DNA of 64,000 bases, taken from positions 62,001 through 126,000 of the forward strand of contig SJRY01000171.1 of NCBI GenBank assembly GCA_011319805.1, given 5' to 3'. The position numbers were made by a program, and so were the translations under genes. This stretch comes from Macrocybe gigantea. Taxonomy: Eukaryota > Basidiomycota > Agaricomycetes > Agaricales > Callistosporiaceae. How positions within the stretch are numbered: position 1 is the stretch's first letter; every line of letters starts with the position of its first letter. The notes under the pieces are model-generated. The model was not told the origin of the DNA, ran no database searches, and was given only the letters and a program-made list of their open reading frames with translations. Shown piece by piece: positions 1-10,288 of this stretch.

Positions 1-646
1 GACTGGGGAGAAGAGCTCATGCCAGACATCGCGCTGCGCAAATCCCTGCAAGACGCGCGGAGGCGTGCGGAATGCCGTCTGCCCCCAGAAGGAAAACTCG
101 ACGTGTGTGCGCTTGCCTCGAGTGGTTGTAGGCTCACGCTCATTCTAGATTTTTTTTTCGTTTCAGACACCTCTTGAGGCAGACCTCTGCACAGACATCG
201 AAGAACTCGAAGTCGCTGAAATCTTGTCAAAGAGACTTGCCGACGTCCCTGTGCCGTCCGACGACCCGCCTCCACCCATCGTGAAAAAAAGGAGCATAGA
301 GTCTATGGAAACAGATGTCAAACCTTTCGGCACAGGCCATGCAGTCCACAATCACGGCGGCTACACGAGAAGGAGGAGACATCAAAAGGAGAGGTTGGTC
401 TTCCGGGGGCACGAGCGCGTGCGTCTCGGTCCGCGTTCTACACTCTGCATCTTGCGCTTTTGCGCTCTAACCCCCCCCCCCCTCCCGCGGCGCTCCCCTT
501 AGTGCGTTCATTGCCGGCGCGTGAGAGGCGACGATGCCTGCGTGGTGCCTCCCGGCTCGATGAGGTGCGAGGTGTGCAAGGGCAAGCACAGAAAATGTTC
601 TTTGGCAGCCGAATTCCGAAGAGAGCTCGCGATCGGACTTGCATGA
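1..646 (+). CDS. 3' end of a Cys-rich protein with a zinc-knuckle-like C-terminus (partial)
   Basis: The gene enters from the left edge and I do not recognise it. An acidic exon begins near 167, after a TTTCAG acceptor, and carries a short basic stretch (RRRRHQKE) near 370-390. It appears to splice from about 395 to 499 (acceptor CCTTAG). The last exon encodes CVHCRR, then CVVPPG, CEVCKGKHRKC and a stop at 644-646. A CxxC pair, a single Cys, a second CxxC and a final Cys resemble the Cys-rich tails I associate with Agaricomycete DNA-binding-like or orphan proteins, but no function can be assigned. The phase-matching donor (TTG then GTCTTC) is weak, and a better-looking donor five bases upstream gives the wrong phase. 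A run of about 14 C lies inside the inferred intron (near 470-483). Confidence 0.4.
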
Positions 647-1285
647 AGCAACAGCCTCCGGTCGGTGTTTGCAGGATCAGCAGCAAGTTTTTTCTTTCTT
701 TCTTTTTTTTTTTTTTTGCAAAGTGCTAATTTTGAGGCACGCTCATTCCAGGGCAAAGTGTCGTCTGGTCGATTTGCATGGAAACGTTCGAGGTTTGGAT
801 AGCAATTCCTGAACCAAGGGGTGGGATGATGCGGACCTCCTGACGGAATTGCTTTAGCTCGAAAGAGAAACGTTTGCGGGGCAAGCGGGGGGTCAGAAGG
901 ATTTGATGTCAAGGGGTTCCGTTGTCCGACATACCCCGCATGACATTACGAAACCTTTGCATAAAAAGTTGTATACCAGTTTCCCTGGCAAAACCCGACA
1001 CGTCCAAAGAAAGACGACAAGGCCTATCAGAGCAGAGTATATGACCCATCTGGGAGCCGATGCACTGAATGCCGAGCACGCTGCGTACCGGAGCAACGAT
1101 AGCACAGATGTATCACGTGCATACCCCCTGAGCCGGCTGCCAGTCGCGCCCGATCTGCCCAAAAAAAAAAAATTACCCCAAGTCCGCAATATAATATAGC
1201 AACCACATACCTTCTCCACCTCTAATCCCGCCCACTTGCTTTTTTTTTCTTTTTCCCCTTCCTCTTCTTCGTTTCTCTTCGTCGG

Positions 1286-3725
1286 ATGCTCAGACAGTCC
1301 TCCAGACTCGTTCTCTCTGCTGGTTCTCGGAACAGAATGTCACCTCCGGCTCCAACTTCATCCGCTCGCCGTCCGGCCTCGTCCTCGTCTTCTTCTTCTT
1401 CTTCGGCCACACAGAGCCCCCAGCAGCAGCACACCTACCAAATCGACCCCACCGCACCTCCCATGCTGCGATACCAAGCCTCGCTCCCCGCGCTCCCCGT
1501 GCCCAAGCTCGAATCCACAATCTCGAAATACCTCGAGACGGTCCAGCCCCTGCTCACGCCGTCGCAGCTCGCCACAACGCAATCCGCCGCGTCCGAGTTT
1601 CTCTCCTCGCCCTTCGTGCGCACGCTGCAGACGCGCCTCGAGGAGCGCGCAGAGCGCGTGGGCGACAACTGGCTCAGCGAGTGGTGGAACGACGCGGCGT
1701 ACATGGGATACCGGGACCCCGTCGTCGTCTATGTCAGCTACTTTTACGTCCACAAGGCCGACGCAAAGGTGCTGCAGACGAGAAACGTCAGGCGAGCGGC
1801 GGAGATGATAAAATCCATGTTGCGCTTTAGAGAGATGGTCGAGAGGTGTGTTCTTCCCGCGGCTCAGTTTGGTTGTTTTTTTTTACTTCCTTTTTATCAG
1901 TGGTAAACTGGAACCTGATAAGGCTAGAGGCACGCCTCTCTGCATGGATTCTTACAAATGGCTGTCAGTGCCCTTCCTTTTTTTTATATCATTTCCTTTC
2001 TAAATTTGTCGTGTAAACGCTAGATTCCACGCATCGAGATACCCAAAAATACCCTCCGACACGGCGCACAAGTTCCCTCCCGAATCGCACAACCACGTCG
2101 TCGTGCTGCGCAAGAACCGGTTCTTCATCGTCCCTCTCGTCAACCAGACAACCGGCAAGGAGATATCAGCCGCCGAACTAGAACTGTAAGAAACCGCCTC
2201 GGTGCCCCTGCCAAAAAAAAACCGTTGTTGACGTTTCCATCCCAGTCAACTCGAACGGATTCAACAATCCGCCGGCGACGAACCGTACGCGGTCCCGCTC
2301 GGCGCCCTGACGTCCGACAACAGGGACAACTGGACTCACGCCCGCGAGGCACTGCTCCGCGCCAGCGGCGGTGGGACGGACAAGAACCTGCAAAACCTGA
2401 CCAAGATCGAGAGCGCGATGATCGTGCTCTGCTTGGATGACACGGCGCCTGTCACGCGCGACCAGGTCAGCTGGAACACCTGGGTCGGAGACGGGAGGAA
2501 CAGGTGGTTCGACAAGCACCAGCGTGAGCGTGTTCGTTTCGTCTTCTTTTCAAGCGTCGGGCCCTTATGGCTCTTTTTTTTTTATGCAGTGATCGTTTAC
2601 GAAAACTCGCGTTCTGGATTCCTCGGCGAGCACTCGTGCATGGACGGAACGCCGACGCTGCGCATGAACGAATTCGTCGTCGCCAGCCTCGCTCTCGGCA
2701 AAGTGGATCTCGGTCCCTCGCAAGGTCAGGTCATATAAAGCCGTCCTTTTTTTTTTTCCTTGTTATTGACGCTTTGTGGGGAAAAAAAAATGCAGTCAAG
2801 CCGGAAGAGCTGCCTCGGCCGGAAGAGCTCGTGTTTGATCTAAACGACGAGGTAAAGGCATTGGTCAAGGATGCAGAGAAGCGCTTCGACGAGCTCGTGG
2901 AGAAGCACGACTTGCACGTGCGTCGACTGTTGACATATTCCTCTCTCTCGACCTATTCTCTGAACCGTTTTCGACCAGGTCGCTCATTACCCGGCGTACG
3001 GCAGCCGCTACATCAAGAAGCACAAGCTCTCGCCGGACGCGTGGGCCCAGCTCGTCAAGCAGCTCGCGTTCTACAAGATGTTCGGCCGACCGGGCGTCAC
3101 GTACGAGAGCTGCCAGACGCGCAAGTTCAAAAAGGGACGCACGGAGGTCATCAGGACCGTCAGCAACGAGGCCGTCGAGTGGGTCAGAGCCATGATCAAA
3201 GGCGGAGAGGTGAATTTTTTTTTTTTTTTTTTTTCTTGCTTTCAGTCGGTTGACCGGTGCTTCGCCGACCAGGACCCGAGACGTCTGCGCGACCTCTTTG
3301 TGCGAGCCGTCGGTCGGCACATGCAATACGCAACGTGGGCAGCAGACGCGCAAGGCGTGGACCGACACCTGTTCGGGCTCAAAAAGCTGATCGACGCGAC
3401 AAGGAACGAGCGGACGCCGGCGCTGTACACGGACGACGCGTACGGCAGGTCGTCGCACTGGGAGCTGAGCACGAGCCAGCTGAGCACGCCGTGGTTCGAC
3501 GGGTGGGGCTATGGCGAGGTCGTGCCGGACGGCTACGGCCTGTCGTACTCGATCGGCGACGAGTACGTGCGTTGGACGATCACGTCGCTCAAGAGACGCA
3601 CGGAGGAGCTGAAGCATTATTTGGAGGAGGCGGCGACGGAGGTGAGGGATATGATGGAAGAGGCCAAGAGGCTCGATGCCGCCGAGGCTGCTGCCGCGCC
3701 GACGCAGAAGCAGGCAAAGCTGTGA
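1286..3725 (+). CDS. CAT2: Carnitine O-acetyltransferase, predicted dual mitochondrial/peroxisomal
   Basis: This enzyme moves acetyl groups between CoA and carnitine, which lets acetyl units leave peroxisomes and enter mitochondria. Seven exons give roughly 650 residues, similar to fungal family members. All splice phases close cleanly. Visible motifs in order: the family N-terminus LRYQASLPALPVPKLEST, then DNWLSEWWNDAAYM, GDGRNRWFDK, the catalytic-His segment GEHSCMDGTP near residue 347, YESCQTRKFKKGRTEVIRT, and the STS carnitine-site motif in HWELSTSQLSTPWF. The first Met begins an Arg/Ser-rich presequence (MLRQSSRLVLSAGSRNR). A second in-frame Met at residue 18 (nt 1337) would omit it. The protein ends in AKL, a PTS1-type peroxisomal signal. 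A pyrimidine-rich tract at 1237-1280 precedes the start. The final intron (3210-3245) contains an 18-base T-run. Confidence 0.95.
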
Positions 3726-3824
3726 GAATGACGAGCTGCTTTCTAAGCTTTCATAACGACGATCATGTGATAGACGTTGCTTATAAGCAAAAAGAACTGC
3801 TGAGCACTGCCAATCCCCCCCGAA

Positions 3825-4297
3825 ATGCCCAGAGTCAGCTTGAACGGAACTGTCCTTGCAGAATCCGACGACACCGTCGTCGTCGAGAGCAATCATTACT
3901 TTCCTCCTTCGGCTGTCAGGAAGGACCTGTTTACAGACTCGGACACGCAGTGAGCTTGCCGGCCTTCGCCGATCAACCGCTGTACTCATTCGGTTCGATA
4001 CGCAGCACTGTCTGTTCTTGGAAAGGGTGAAACCAAACGAGCTTTTTTTTTTCCTTGGGTTAGCTTGGAAATTGAAAACTGATCGTAGGACGGCGTCTTA
4101 TTACAACGTTTCCGTCGATGGAAAGGCCGTGGACGACGTCGCTTGGTACTATCCCAACGCGTCCGACAAGGCCAAGAAGATCGAAGGCTACATCGCCTTT
4201 TACAAGGTCTGGCAGTCTCGCGAGTTTCAGCCCTTCCGAACAAACACACAGCTGACCAGTTCGGTTTCTCGCAAAGAACAAGGTCACGATCGAGTGA
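3825..4297 (+). CDS. DUF427 domain protein
   Basis: A small four-exon gene about 100 bp downstream of the carnitine acetyltransferase stop, on the same strand. Exon 1 encodes MPRVSLNGTVLAESDDTVVV and then NHYFPPSAVRKDLF. A very short exon encodes TVCSWKG. Exon 3 encodes ASYYNVSVDGKAVDDVAWYY and ends with GYIAFYK. The last exon encodes NKVTIE and the stop. This order (xVxxNGxxxAxSxxTxxVE, YFPxxxVRxDLL, CxxKGxASYY, VWxYPxP, GYxAFYxxxV) is the DUF427 pattern, a compact beta-rich fold common in bacteria and fungi with no settled biochemical role. All three introns have GT-AG ends and matching phases. At about 100 residues it is full length for the family. Confidence 0.85.
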
Positions 4298-4399
4298 GAT
4301 GAAAGGCTGGCCTGTGTTTGTGGTTTGTGTTTTGATCAACGTAGCCGGACGGTCATGTACAGTAGTGTGATTTTACCGATGTGGTCTGTAGCTGTTGAT

Positions 4400-5359
4400 C
4401 TATGCTGCCTCGCGATGTTTTCGACGATAGACGTACATCGAGGCGTGGTGGCCAGCAGGAGGGTCCCAGAAGTACGGCCCGCCCCTGACGCTGTGCTTCC
4501 AAATGGCGACGGCCGACCACCCCTCTCGACAATGCACGATCGACAGTCTGCGATCCAGGTCCAAAATATCCGAGACGAGGTACTCCTCCAGCGCCGGATC
4601 CGCGCCCTCGCCGGCGAACAGCACGGCGGTGATGCACCTCAGTCCGGGGGGAGCGGCGGCGAGCATGGCCAGAGGCCGCGCGACCTCGTCCCGCGCGAGC
4701 GAGGCGATGCGGAACGCGAGGTGCGTGAGGCTCGCGAACTCGCGCAGCGGGAAGGAGCTCCATTCTGCCCTGTTCAGCGCCCACATGAAGAGGTGCGAGA
4801 CGTGCGCAAAGTATCGCGTTCGTTTGGGCAGGCGCGGCAGGGACGCCATGTGGTCCCGCCAGACGGTGGGCATCATGGAGAACAGCGTCAGGCTCGTGCA
4901 GCGAGGTTCCGGTTCCGGTTCGAGTGAGGGTTCGGATTCGCGGGAGGGTTCGGACGTGGGTTCGCGTGCGGCGAACGTCGAGAGGAGGGTCTGGCTGAGA
5001 CAAAACAGATTGACGACGCCCGTGCACATGCGGACGATGGACTGCATGAGCTCCGTCTCGGGCGGAGAATTGATCCACAGCACGACGAGGTGGCGCACGG
5101 CGGCGCGCAGCTCCGGGCGGAGGCGCAGGAGCCGTTCGAAGGACGCCAGCTGCGCGCTCCGCTGCAGCGCGACGGGCACGACGGCGAGGCAGGCCACCCG
5201 CGCGACGGCGTGGAACCGGCGCGAGATGAGCAGGAGGGTGCGGTAGTCTGAGGCGCTGGAGGATGCGACGCGGAACGCGATTTCGAGGGCGACCTCTCGG
5301 GGCAGCGAGTCGATCGGACTGCTGGGATGGGCATCGCTGCTGTCGGTCTCTTGCTCCAT
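4400..5359 (-). CDS. F-box-like protein, intronless
   Basis: A single uninterrupted frame of 319 residues starting at ATG 5357-5359. Residues about 16-60 (IDSLPREVALEIAFRVA, then LLISRRFHAVARV) match the start of an F-box, LPxEvlxxI followed by a ...CrxFhxva-type helix. The rest, with LRPELRAAVRHLVVLW, LTHLAFRIASLAR and a GGPYFWDP segment near the C-terminus, resembles the many Agaricomycete F-box-like orphans, which have leucine-rich but poorly repeated C-terminal regions. An imperfect SEP/EPE acidic repeat lies near residues 135-152. By family analogy it would recruit substrates to an SCF ubiquitin ligase, but the substrate cannot be inferred. It converges on the DUF427 gene with only about 100 bp between the stops. 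A long antisense-overlapping frame here is a shadow. Confidence 0.6.
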   Translation of the reverse strand: MEQETDSSDAHPSSPIDSLPREVALEIAFRVASSSASDYRTLLLISRRFHAVARVACLAVVPVALQRSAQLASFERLLRLRPELRAAVRHLVVLWINSPPETELMQSIVRMCTGVVNLFCLSQTLLSTFAAREPTSEPSRESEPSLEPEPEPRCTSLTLFSMMPTVWRDHMASLPRLPKRTRYFAHVSHLFMWALNRAEWSSFPLREFASLTHLAFRIASLARDEVARPLAMLAAAPPGLRCITAVLFAGEGADPALEEYLVSDILDLDRRLSIVHCREGWSAVAIWKHSVRGGPYFWDPPAGHHASMYVYRRKHREAA

Positions 5360-5739
5360 GCAAGTTTAACACCAAGGAGCGATGACGTAAATCACCGTGA
5401 TTTATGGCGGTCACGTAGTACTATGCTATGTCTACGTAAATAACGGGATATGGCAAGATGACGTGCGAGACGGAAAGCAAGTACAATGCATCCGGTCTGC
5501 GACGTTTTGTTGCTCTGTCGCATTGAATGCTGGTGAAAATGACTTGAATTCGATGAGATAGTCGCGGACAGAACACCGCGTGATAGTCAGTCACACTGCT
5601 TGTCCATTGCACCCGGTCATCGACCGTCGCTCTTCTCAAGTCATAATCAGCAGAAGCAAGTCGCAAACGACAATCGTTCTTCTGAGGTGTAGCATTAATC
5701 AAGTGAAGACTTAAACCACTGGACATGGACGTGATCAAT

Positions 5740-6135
5740 CTACGCGCCGCCAAATCTGCGCCTGGAGAGACTCAGCTAGCGCCCAAAGAAGGGATCGCAG
5801 GTTACTCACATATGAGCTATGGCGGCCACGAACGGCAGAACGAGCCCGGTGCTCATAAAGACGATCGTCTTCACCGCAAAAGTCGTCTTGTTTTGATACG
5901 AAAAAGGGACGGGCTGGGAGAGCGGTCACGACTGCGGTCTGGTCTGGACTGTGACAAGGACGCACGCTGTGGACGTGCCCGACGTGCTCGCTTGCGCTTT
6001 CGTGGGCGCCTCTCCTCAAACCGGCACCGGCGTCCCTCCACACGAAACCGGGAGTGCGCGCGGCGACAATGCATGGCTGGAAGCGCGGCTGAGCGAGGGA
6101 ATTGCTGAGCGCAGTTGACTGTTCAATAAGGACAT
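5740..6135 (-). CDS. COX8: Cytochrome c oxidase subunit VIII (fungal COX8 / animal COX7C type)
   Basis: Nuclear-encoded, single-membrane-span subunit of respiratory complex IV in the mitochondrial inner membrane. The conserved exon (5828-5913) encodes PVPFSYQNKTTFAVKTIVF followed by MSTGLVLPFVAAIAHM. This is the 'PFxxxNKxxFxxK...GFxxPFxxxxxQLRK' signature of the family, with one hydrophobic span. An intron at 5781-5827 leads to a short last exon ending RRFGGA. Exon 1 ends GAHESASEHVGH. ATG 6133-6135 opens a typical presequence (MSLLNSQLRSAIPSLSRASS), but this frame joins the conserved frame only if one base is added near 6070-6075. Otherwise there is no in-frame ATG. Because the gene is intron-split and tiny, it does not show as one open frame. 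Strong for identity, weaker for the start. Confidence 0.75.
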
Positions 6136-8835
6136 GGCGTTCAGAGCGTGCTAGTGAATGTTGCTTGGTCAACGATGCGGGGAGTCTTTTGAGATGGCAT
6201 TCTTCGGTCTAGAACAGTGGAGACGGAATGACGCAGGGCACGCGGTGGGACGACTGAGACCTGCGTTGAAATTTTTGCAAATTTCGTTTCAGTGGGCATT
6301 TCGTCATCGATTTTGTGGCTTTTGTGTTCATACCTGGCCGCAGAGACGTTGAGTAGCCTGCACGGTCGAGCATCTCCAAGAGAAAGAGCCGCTCCGAAGC
6401 TCTGAAGACGCGATCGATGACCGCCAGCACGGCGACCCAGATTTTTTTTTTCTCGATTAGAGGTCGATTCTTGGCGTTTCAAGGTTTTCGTCGTCGAGCG
6501 CCTGTCAGGCAAGCTGCTGCGAAGCGCTTTGAGCGTGAGCCAATCGGTCTTTCCGAGGCTGACGCATGGTGGGGACGTCCGGGACAAGCTGGTGCGGAGA
6601 ACAAACTTGACACTTTCTTTTGCGGTTGTCGGTGCCACTCGAGCGTGTCTCGAGACTGGCCTGCTGCTCAGAGTTCTAGAGGACGGTTTATACGTTCCGG
6701 CGTTCCTCAGTCCGGCTCGGATGGGAAACCATGTACTGAAAAAAAAAAGATCTCGATTCCTCCCAGAATGCTTTGTGTGTCTCTATCTCGCCATCGTCGA
6801 TTCTGTGCGCTTGCTTTGTTCGGGATGCCGTTGGTCAGAAAGTTGCGATTTGCGTGTAAAGCACTGGAAACTGGTGGAATCGATCCTTACAAAGGTTAGT
6901 CACATCGACAAAGCAAGGTGTCATTGGACGTCTGGAACGAACACGGCGCGTAACATACGTTCATTACCGACATGTCTAGACTCAGTAACACACCACCTCA
7001 CCGGCAGATCTGAACGCGTCGATCGAGGATGCGCGGATCCCAGCCAGATCATAATTGAGTTCTCGTACGTCAAGTCATTCAAAATGGAGATGGGAACGTA
7101 GATAACGAACGAGGAGAAGACAGACGTCGATGACCGACCAGGCGACCCTAGAGTTTACGACAACGAACGTGACGGGGTGCCCGCGTCGACGAGACAGCGG
7201 TGAAAATCGAGACAAGCAAAGTTGTGAGATACCCAATTCATTTTTTCTTCAGCACCTTTTGTGAATAAAGTTTGAAAAGGATGGCAAGGTTCTGCAACCT
7301 CGTGTGTTCAATGTGTGCAAAGCCAATCATACAGGTTCTGCTGCAAAAGCTGCGTCGTCTGAGGGAATCAAGCCTACAGTCTAGAGACGTGCCCGGCCGC
7401 TTCTGGTTTTCTGTCCGTCCTTGCGACGCAGGTCAAAAGATCGCTTGCTGCTCTTTTGCTTTGCATCGACGTTCTCCTCGTGTGGCATGTCCTGCTTTTT
7501 TCGCCTTTAGCCGAGACGCGGAACGTGCGGAGAAGATCTCAAATCGTGTTTGCGTTTTTTTTTGAGAAGGTGATTACGAGGCTAGGTTTCTTCACTGTCT
7601 TTGCAATCGACAGGATCTCATGGGAGAGTTCTTGGCTCAGCAGGGCTGACATCGACATCCCGCAAAATAGCCTCTTCGACCGGTTCGCGCGCGTGAGACC
7701 TTGTGTTCTTAGGGAATTTCAGACGTACGAGTTCCTCTGAACCAGTTGCACGAGGCCCTAGCCCGGATTGAACCCGTCAGTCTGAGCTCAAGCAGACGTT
7801 CGTACTCCACGTGTCGGAAACTCGTGATTTCCGCCTCTCGCAGTTGCGCTTTGGCAAAGATGCATGAGCGAATGTGGCAGTCGGGGCAGAGTGGGCTCCA
7901 TGTATACAGTACGCACAAGCCTGTTCTCCGTCATTCGCCGTGTTGCACAGCATCCGCCGTTCGAGGGTGGTCGCGGCCGGTTTATGCCGCAGCCGCACGC
8001 CATTCACATGCACATTGCACACACGCAGCTGCAGTGGCAGGCCGAGCCTCGCGGCGTCCGGCGCTCTCTAGTTGTGCACTGGAACAGTGGAGCCGTTACG
8101 TGCTCGCTGACACTGTCCTATGCAGTGCTGTCCGGTGGAGCCTCACCGTATCTATTTCTTTTTTTTTTTTTCAGAGAAGGCCTGCCCGCAGGTCGGTGAC
8201 AGGTGGCATGGACTCGTGTGCGGTGGGCCAGGAGCGGTCTGGGGTTCTTGCTTACCAAATGTCGAGATCCTGGAGAGGAACGAAGGATGGGGATCTCGGA
8301 AATTCCTTCTGGTTGGCTGGTTTGTGGCTCGGGCTGGTGGGCGATAAGCCTCGTTGAGGAACTGGAAACAGAGCAGCTTATCAGTTATGTACTACGTTTG
8401 GTGTGGTGTGATGCATTGCTAGCTTGCGAATGTTCTATCAATGGGCACGATGACTTACGGACCTGAGCAGTGCCTTTGTCGTAGCGTTTAATGAGTCATC
8501 AGAATGTTCTGAATCGGTTCTTTATAGAGATTTGTGATGAAAAATGGGGCACATGAACCAGCAAATTCAGGCGCTGGACAAAAAAAGAGTCAATCAGAAA
8601 GAAGATATTGGTATTGAGCCAGGGCATTGGGGCGATCTGGCCTCAGGCGGTGCTTCTGGATGGCTAATCTCGTCAGCGAATGAGCCGGGATGCCAGGCTA
8701 TCTCCGCAGGCAGGCAGCCTGCCCGAACCTTCTCGCAGCGCTTTGCTTCATCCGGCCATCATCACAAGCGGTGGCTATTACTCGCTCGCACATTCACGAA
8801 AACGAAACAGGGGCAGGAATCTGACAGCAGGAAGG
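6136..8835. other. No convincing gene
   Basis: About 2.7 kb between COX8 and the first Kre9/Knh1-like gene. Frames of up to 190 codons exist on both strands (for example 6529-7101 plus and 6141-6638 minus). Their peptides are rich in Arg, Ser and Cys with no recognisable domain, and I could not chain them with sensible splice sites. The minus-strand piece at 6331-6430 is the most protein-like but remains unassigned. Confidence 0.4.
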
Positions 8836-8843
8836 TATATATA
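8836..8843 (+). promoter_or_regulatory. TATA-like box of the first Kre9/Knh1-like gene
   Basis: TATATATA lies about 170 bp upstream of ATG 9014. It is followed by a C/T-rich leader (roughly 8915-8975) typical of strongly expressed fungal transcripts. Confidence 0.5.
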
Positions 8844-9013
8844 CTGCTGAGGAATACAGTGACGCCTGACCCAGGCTGATTTCTAATCCGACAGCGACAT
8901 AAAAAGCGTTCCTTCGCTCCTCTTCAGCGCCACCACACCTTTCTTCTCCTTCACCCACCAACTACCCGTTCGCATTACCTCGTTTCGTTGGTTGTAACAT
9001 TATAATTCTTACG

Positions 9014-9615
9014 ATGGCATCCTCTACGACGATGACGACCTTGATGCTCGCCTTCCTCGCCATTCTATCCGTCTTCTCCCTCGTCGCATCCGCGCCGCTG
9101 GAGATCCGGGATGTGTACGTGCCACCCATCACATATCCTCGGGCTGGTACCGTCTGGAAAGCGGGATCGTACCACAATGTCACCTGGTATGGCGTTTCTT
9201 CGATGACGCACTCGACGATCGACGGACTAAAGTCTTTTGAATAGGGATACTTCGAATCCTCCCAAGCAAATTACGAACAGGAAGGGGATGATTGTGTTGG
9301 CAAAGGGCGGATATCTTATCGGCCTCTGTAAGCCTTGTGTTTCTCCATAACTCCTCGTAGCGAGCAAAATCAACTAACCCCCCAATGACAGCTCATCCTC
9401 TTGCCTCAGGGTTCGACATCCTTGACGGAAGACACGAAGTTCACATCCCTAGAAACACAACAGCGGGCGACGATTATTCCGTAGTTCGTGAGTATTATGA
9501 CTAGCCCCTCTTTGCTCTTGCGCCGAACTCAATACTGATGTATGGACTCGATTTCATCTCGTCAGTTTTCGGTGACTCGGGAAACAATTCACCCACTTTC
9601 ACTATCACAAAGTGA
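9014..9615 (+). CDS. Small secreted Kre9/Knh1-like protein, copy 1
   Basis: Four exons give about 133 residues. A signal peptide (MTTLMLAFLAILSVFSLVAS) ends near ASA. The mature part follows the Kre9/Knh1 N-terminal domain order: ITYPRAGTVWKAGSYHNVTW, DTSNPPKQITNRKG, a hydrophobic HPLASGFDILDG strand, a VHIPRNTTAGDDYSVV strand and LFGDSGNNSPTFTI at the end. The repeated 'P.xGxxWxxGxxxxVTW ... FGDSGNxSPxFxI' frame is diagnostic of the PF10342-type fold, found in secreted and cell-wall proteins of basidiomycetes. There is no Ser/Thr-rich tail and no GPI signal, so a freely secreted product is likely. Intron positions (after VTW, before HPLA, before LFGDSG) match the other three copies in this window. 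Its molecular function is unknown; S. cerevisiae Kre9 acts in beta-1,6-glucan assembly. Confidence 0.8.
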
Positions 9616-10232
9616 AGGCTGTCAGGTCATATGAACGACGCCTTTACAGATACTCGGCACCTCGCCTGACCTCGATTGAATAGAATGTGCTCAACGTGAT
9701 TCTACGAACATGGACTATCTTTCTTCGTTCATTCTTCTCCTTCTTCACGCTTCATTCACCCTCATCTTTCCTATGTAACATGAAAAAAAAAAAAACGCAA
9801 TCATCGGACGATCGTCTCCACACGGACTACCATTTTTGTTCTCCTCTGCTGTACCATCATCACTACACGTTTGGACGCTTTCGCGCTTTCTTGTAGTCTT
9901 CCTCGCTAGTACGATACTGTATTGTTAGTTTGATACTCTACAATAACTTGACATATGTTCTTTAATCGAATTTCGACAGCGCTCGCTACCAGAAATTGAT
10001 CGACAGCCGTCTATGATATGTTGTGAGCTTTTGTCGCGAGTGCCCATGTGTGCAAGGATCACAAGTGCCAAGGTCATGTGATTTTCCAACCGAGCCATAC
10101 TTAAACGACCTCGCCAATCCACGTCGGTCTTTCCCTCGACGGTCCTCGCCCATCAATCCAGACGTTGTTCAGCGTTGCGGTCGTTCGCCGTTCCATCCTA
10201 GGTCCCCACTCCAAGTCCAAGAAACTCCCTTC

Positions 10233-10238
10233 TATAAA
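10233..10238 (+). promoter_or_regulatory. TATA-like box of Kre9/Knh1-like copy 2
   Basis: TATAAA sits about 50 bp before ATG 10289 and is followed by an A-rich leader. Confidence 0.4.
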
Positions 10239-10288
10239 CAACAAGAAAAAAAAGCAAGAAAAAACGAAAATAAATTCAAAATTCTAAT

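Noticed and set aside
1236..1808. 190-codon frame in the first exon of the acetyltransferase
   Set aside because: Out of frame with the conserved protein; a Ser/Pro/Arg-rich shadow.
2865..3989. 374-codon minus-strand frame across the carnitine acetyltransferase
   Set aside because: It is antisense to clearly spliced conserved exons. The peptide is Arg-rich with no domain, a shadow of GC-rich codons.
4353..5414. 353-codon minus-strand frame overlapping the F-box-like gene
   Set aside because: Same strand, different frame, Arg/Pro/His-rich and without recognisable motifs. The 319-residue frame has the F-box-like start.
6529..7101. 190-codon plus-strand frame
   Set aside because: Composition is not protein-like, with no motif, promoter or splice context.
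7741..7805. tRNA-like GGGTTCAATCC on the minus strand
   Set aside because: The T-arm stem does not pair and no acceptor or anticodon arm can be folded around it.
8700..8720. GGCAGGCAGCCTGCC-like palindrome, with a similar one near 20807
   Set aside because: Short, imperfect and not flanked by matching sequence; no evidence of a mobile element.
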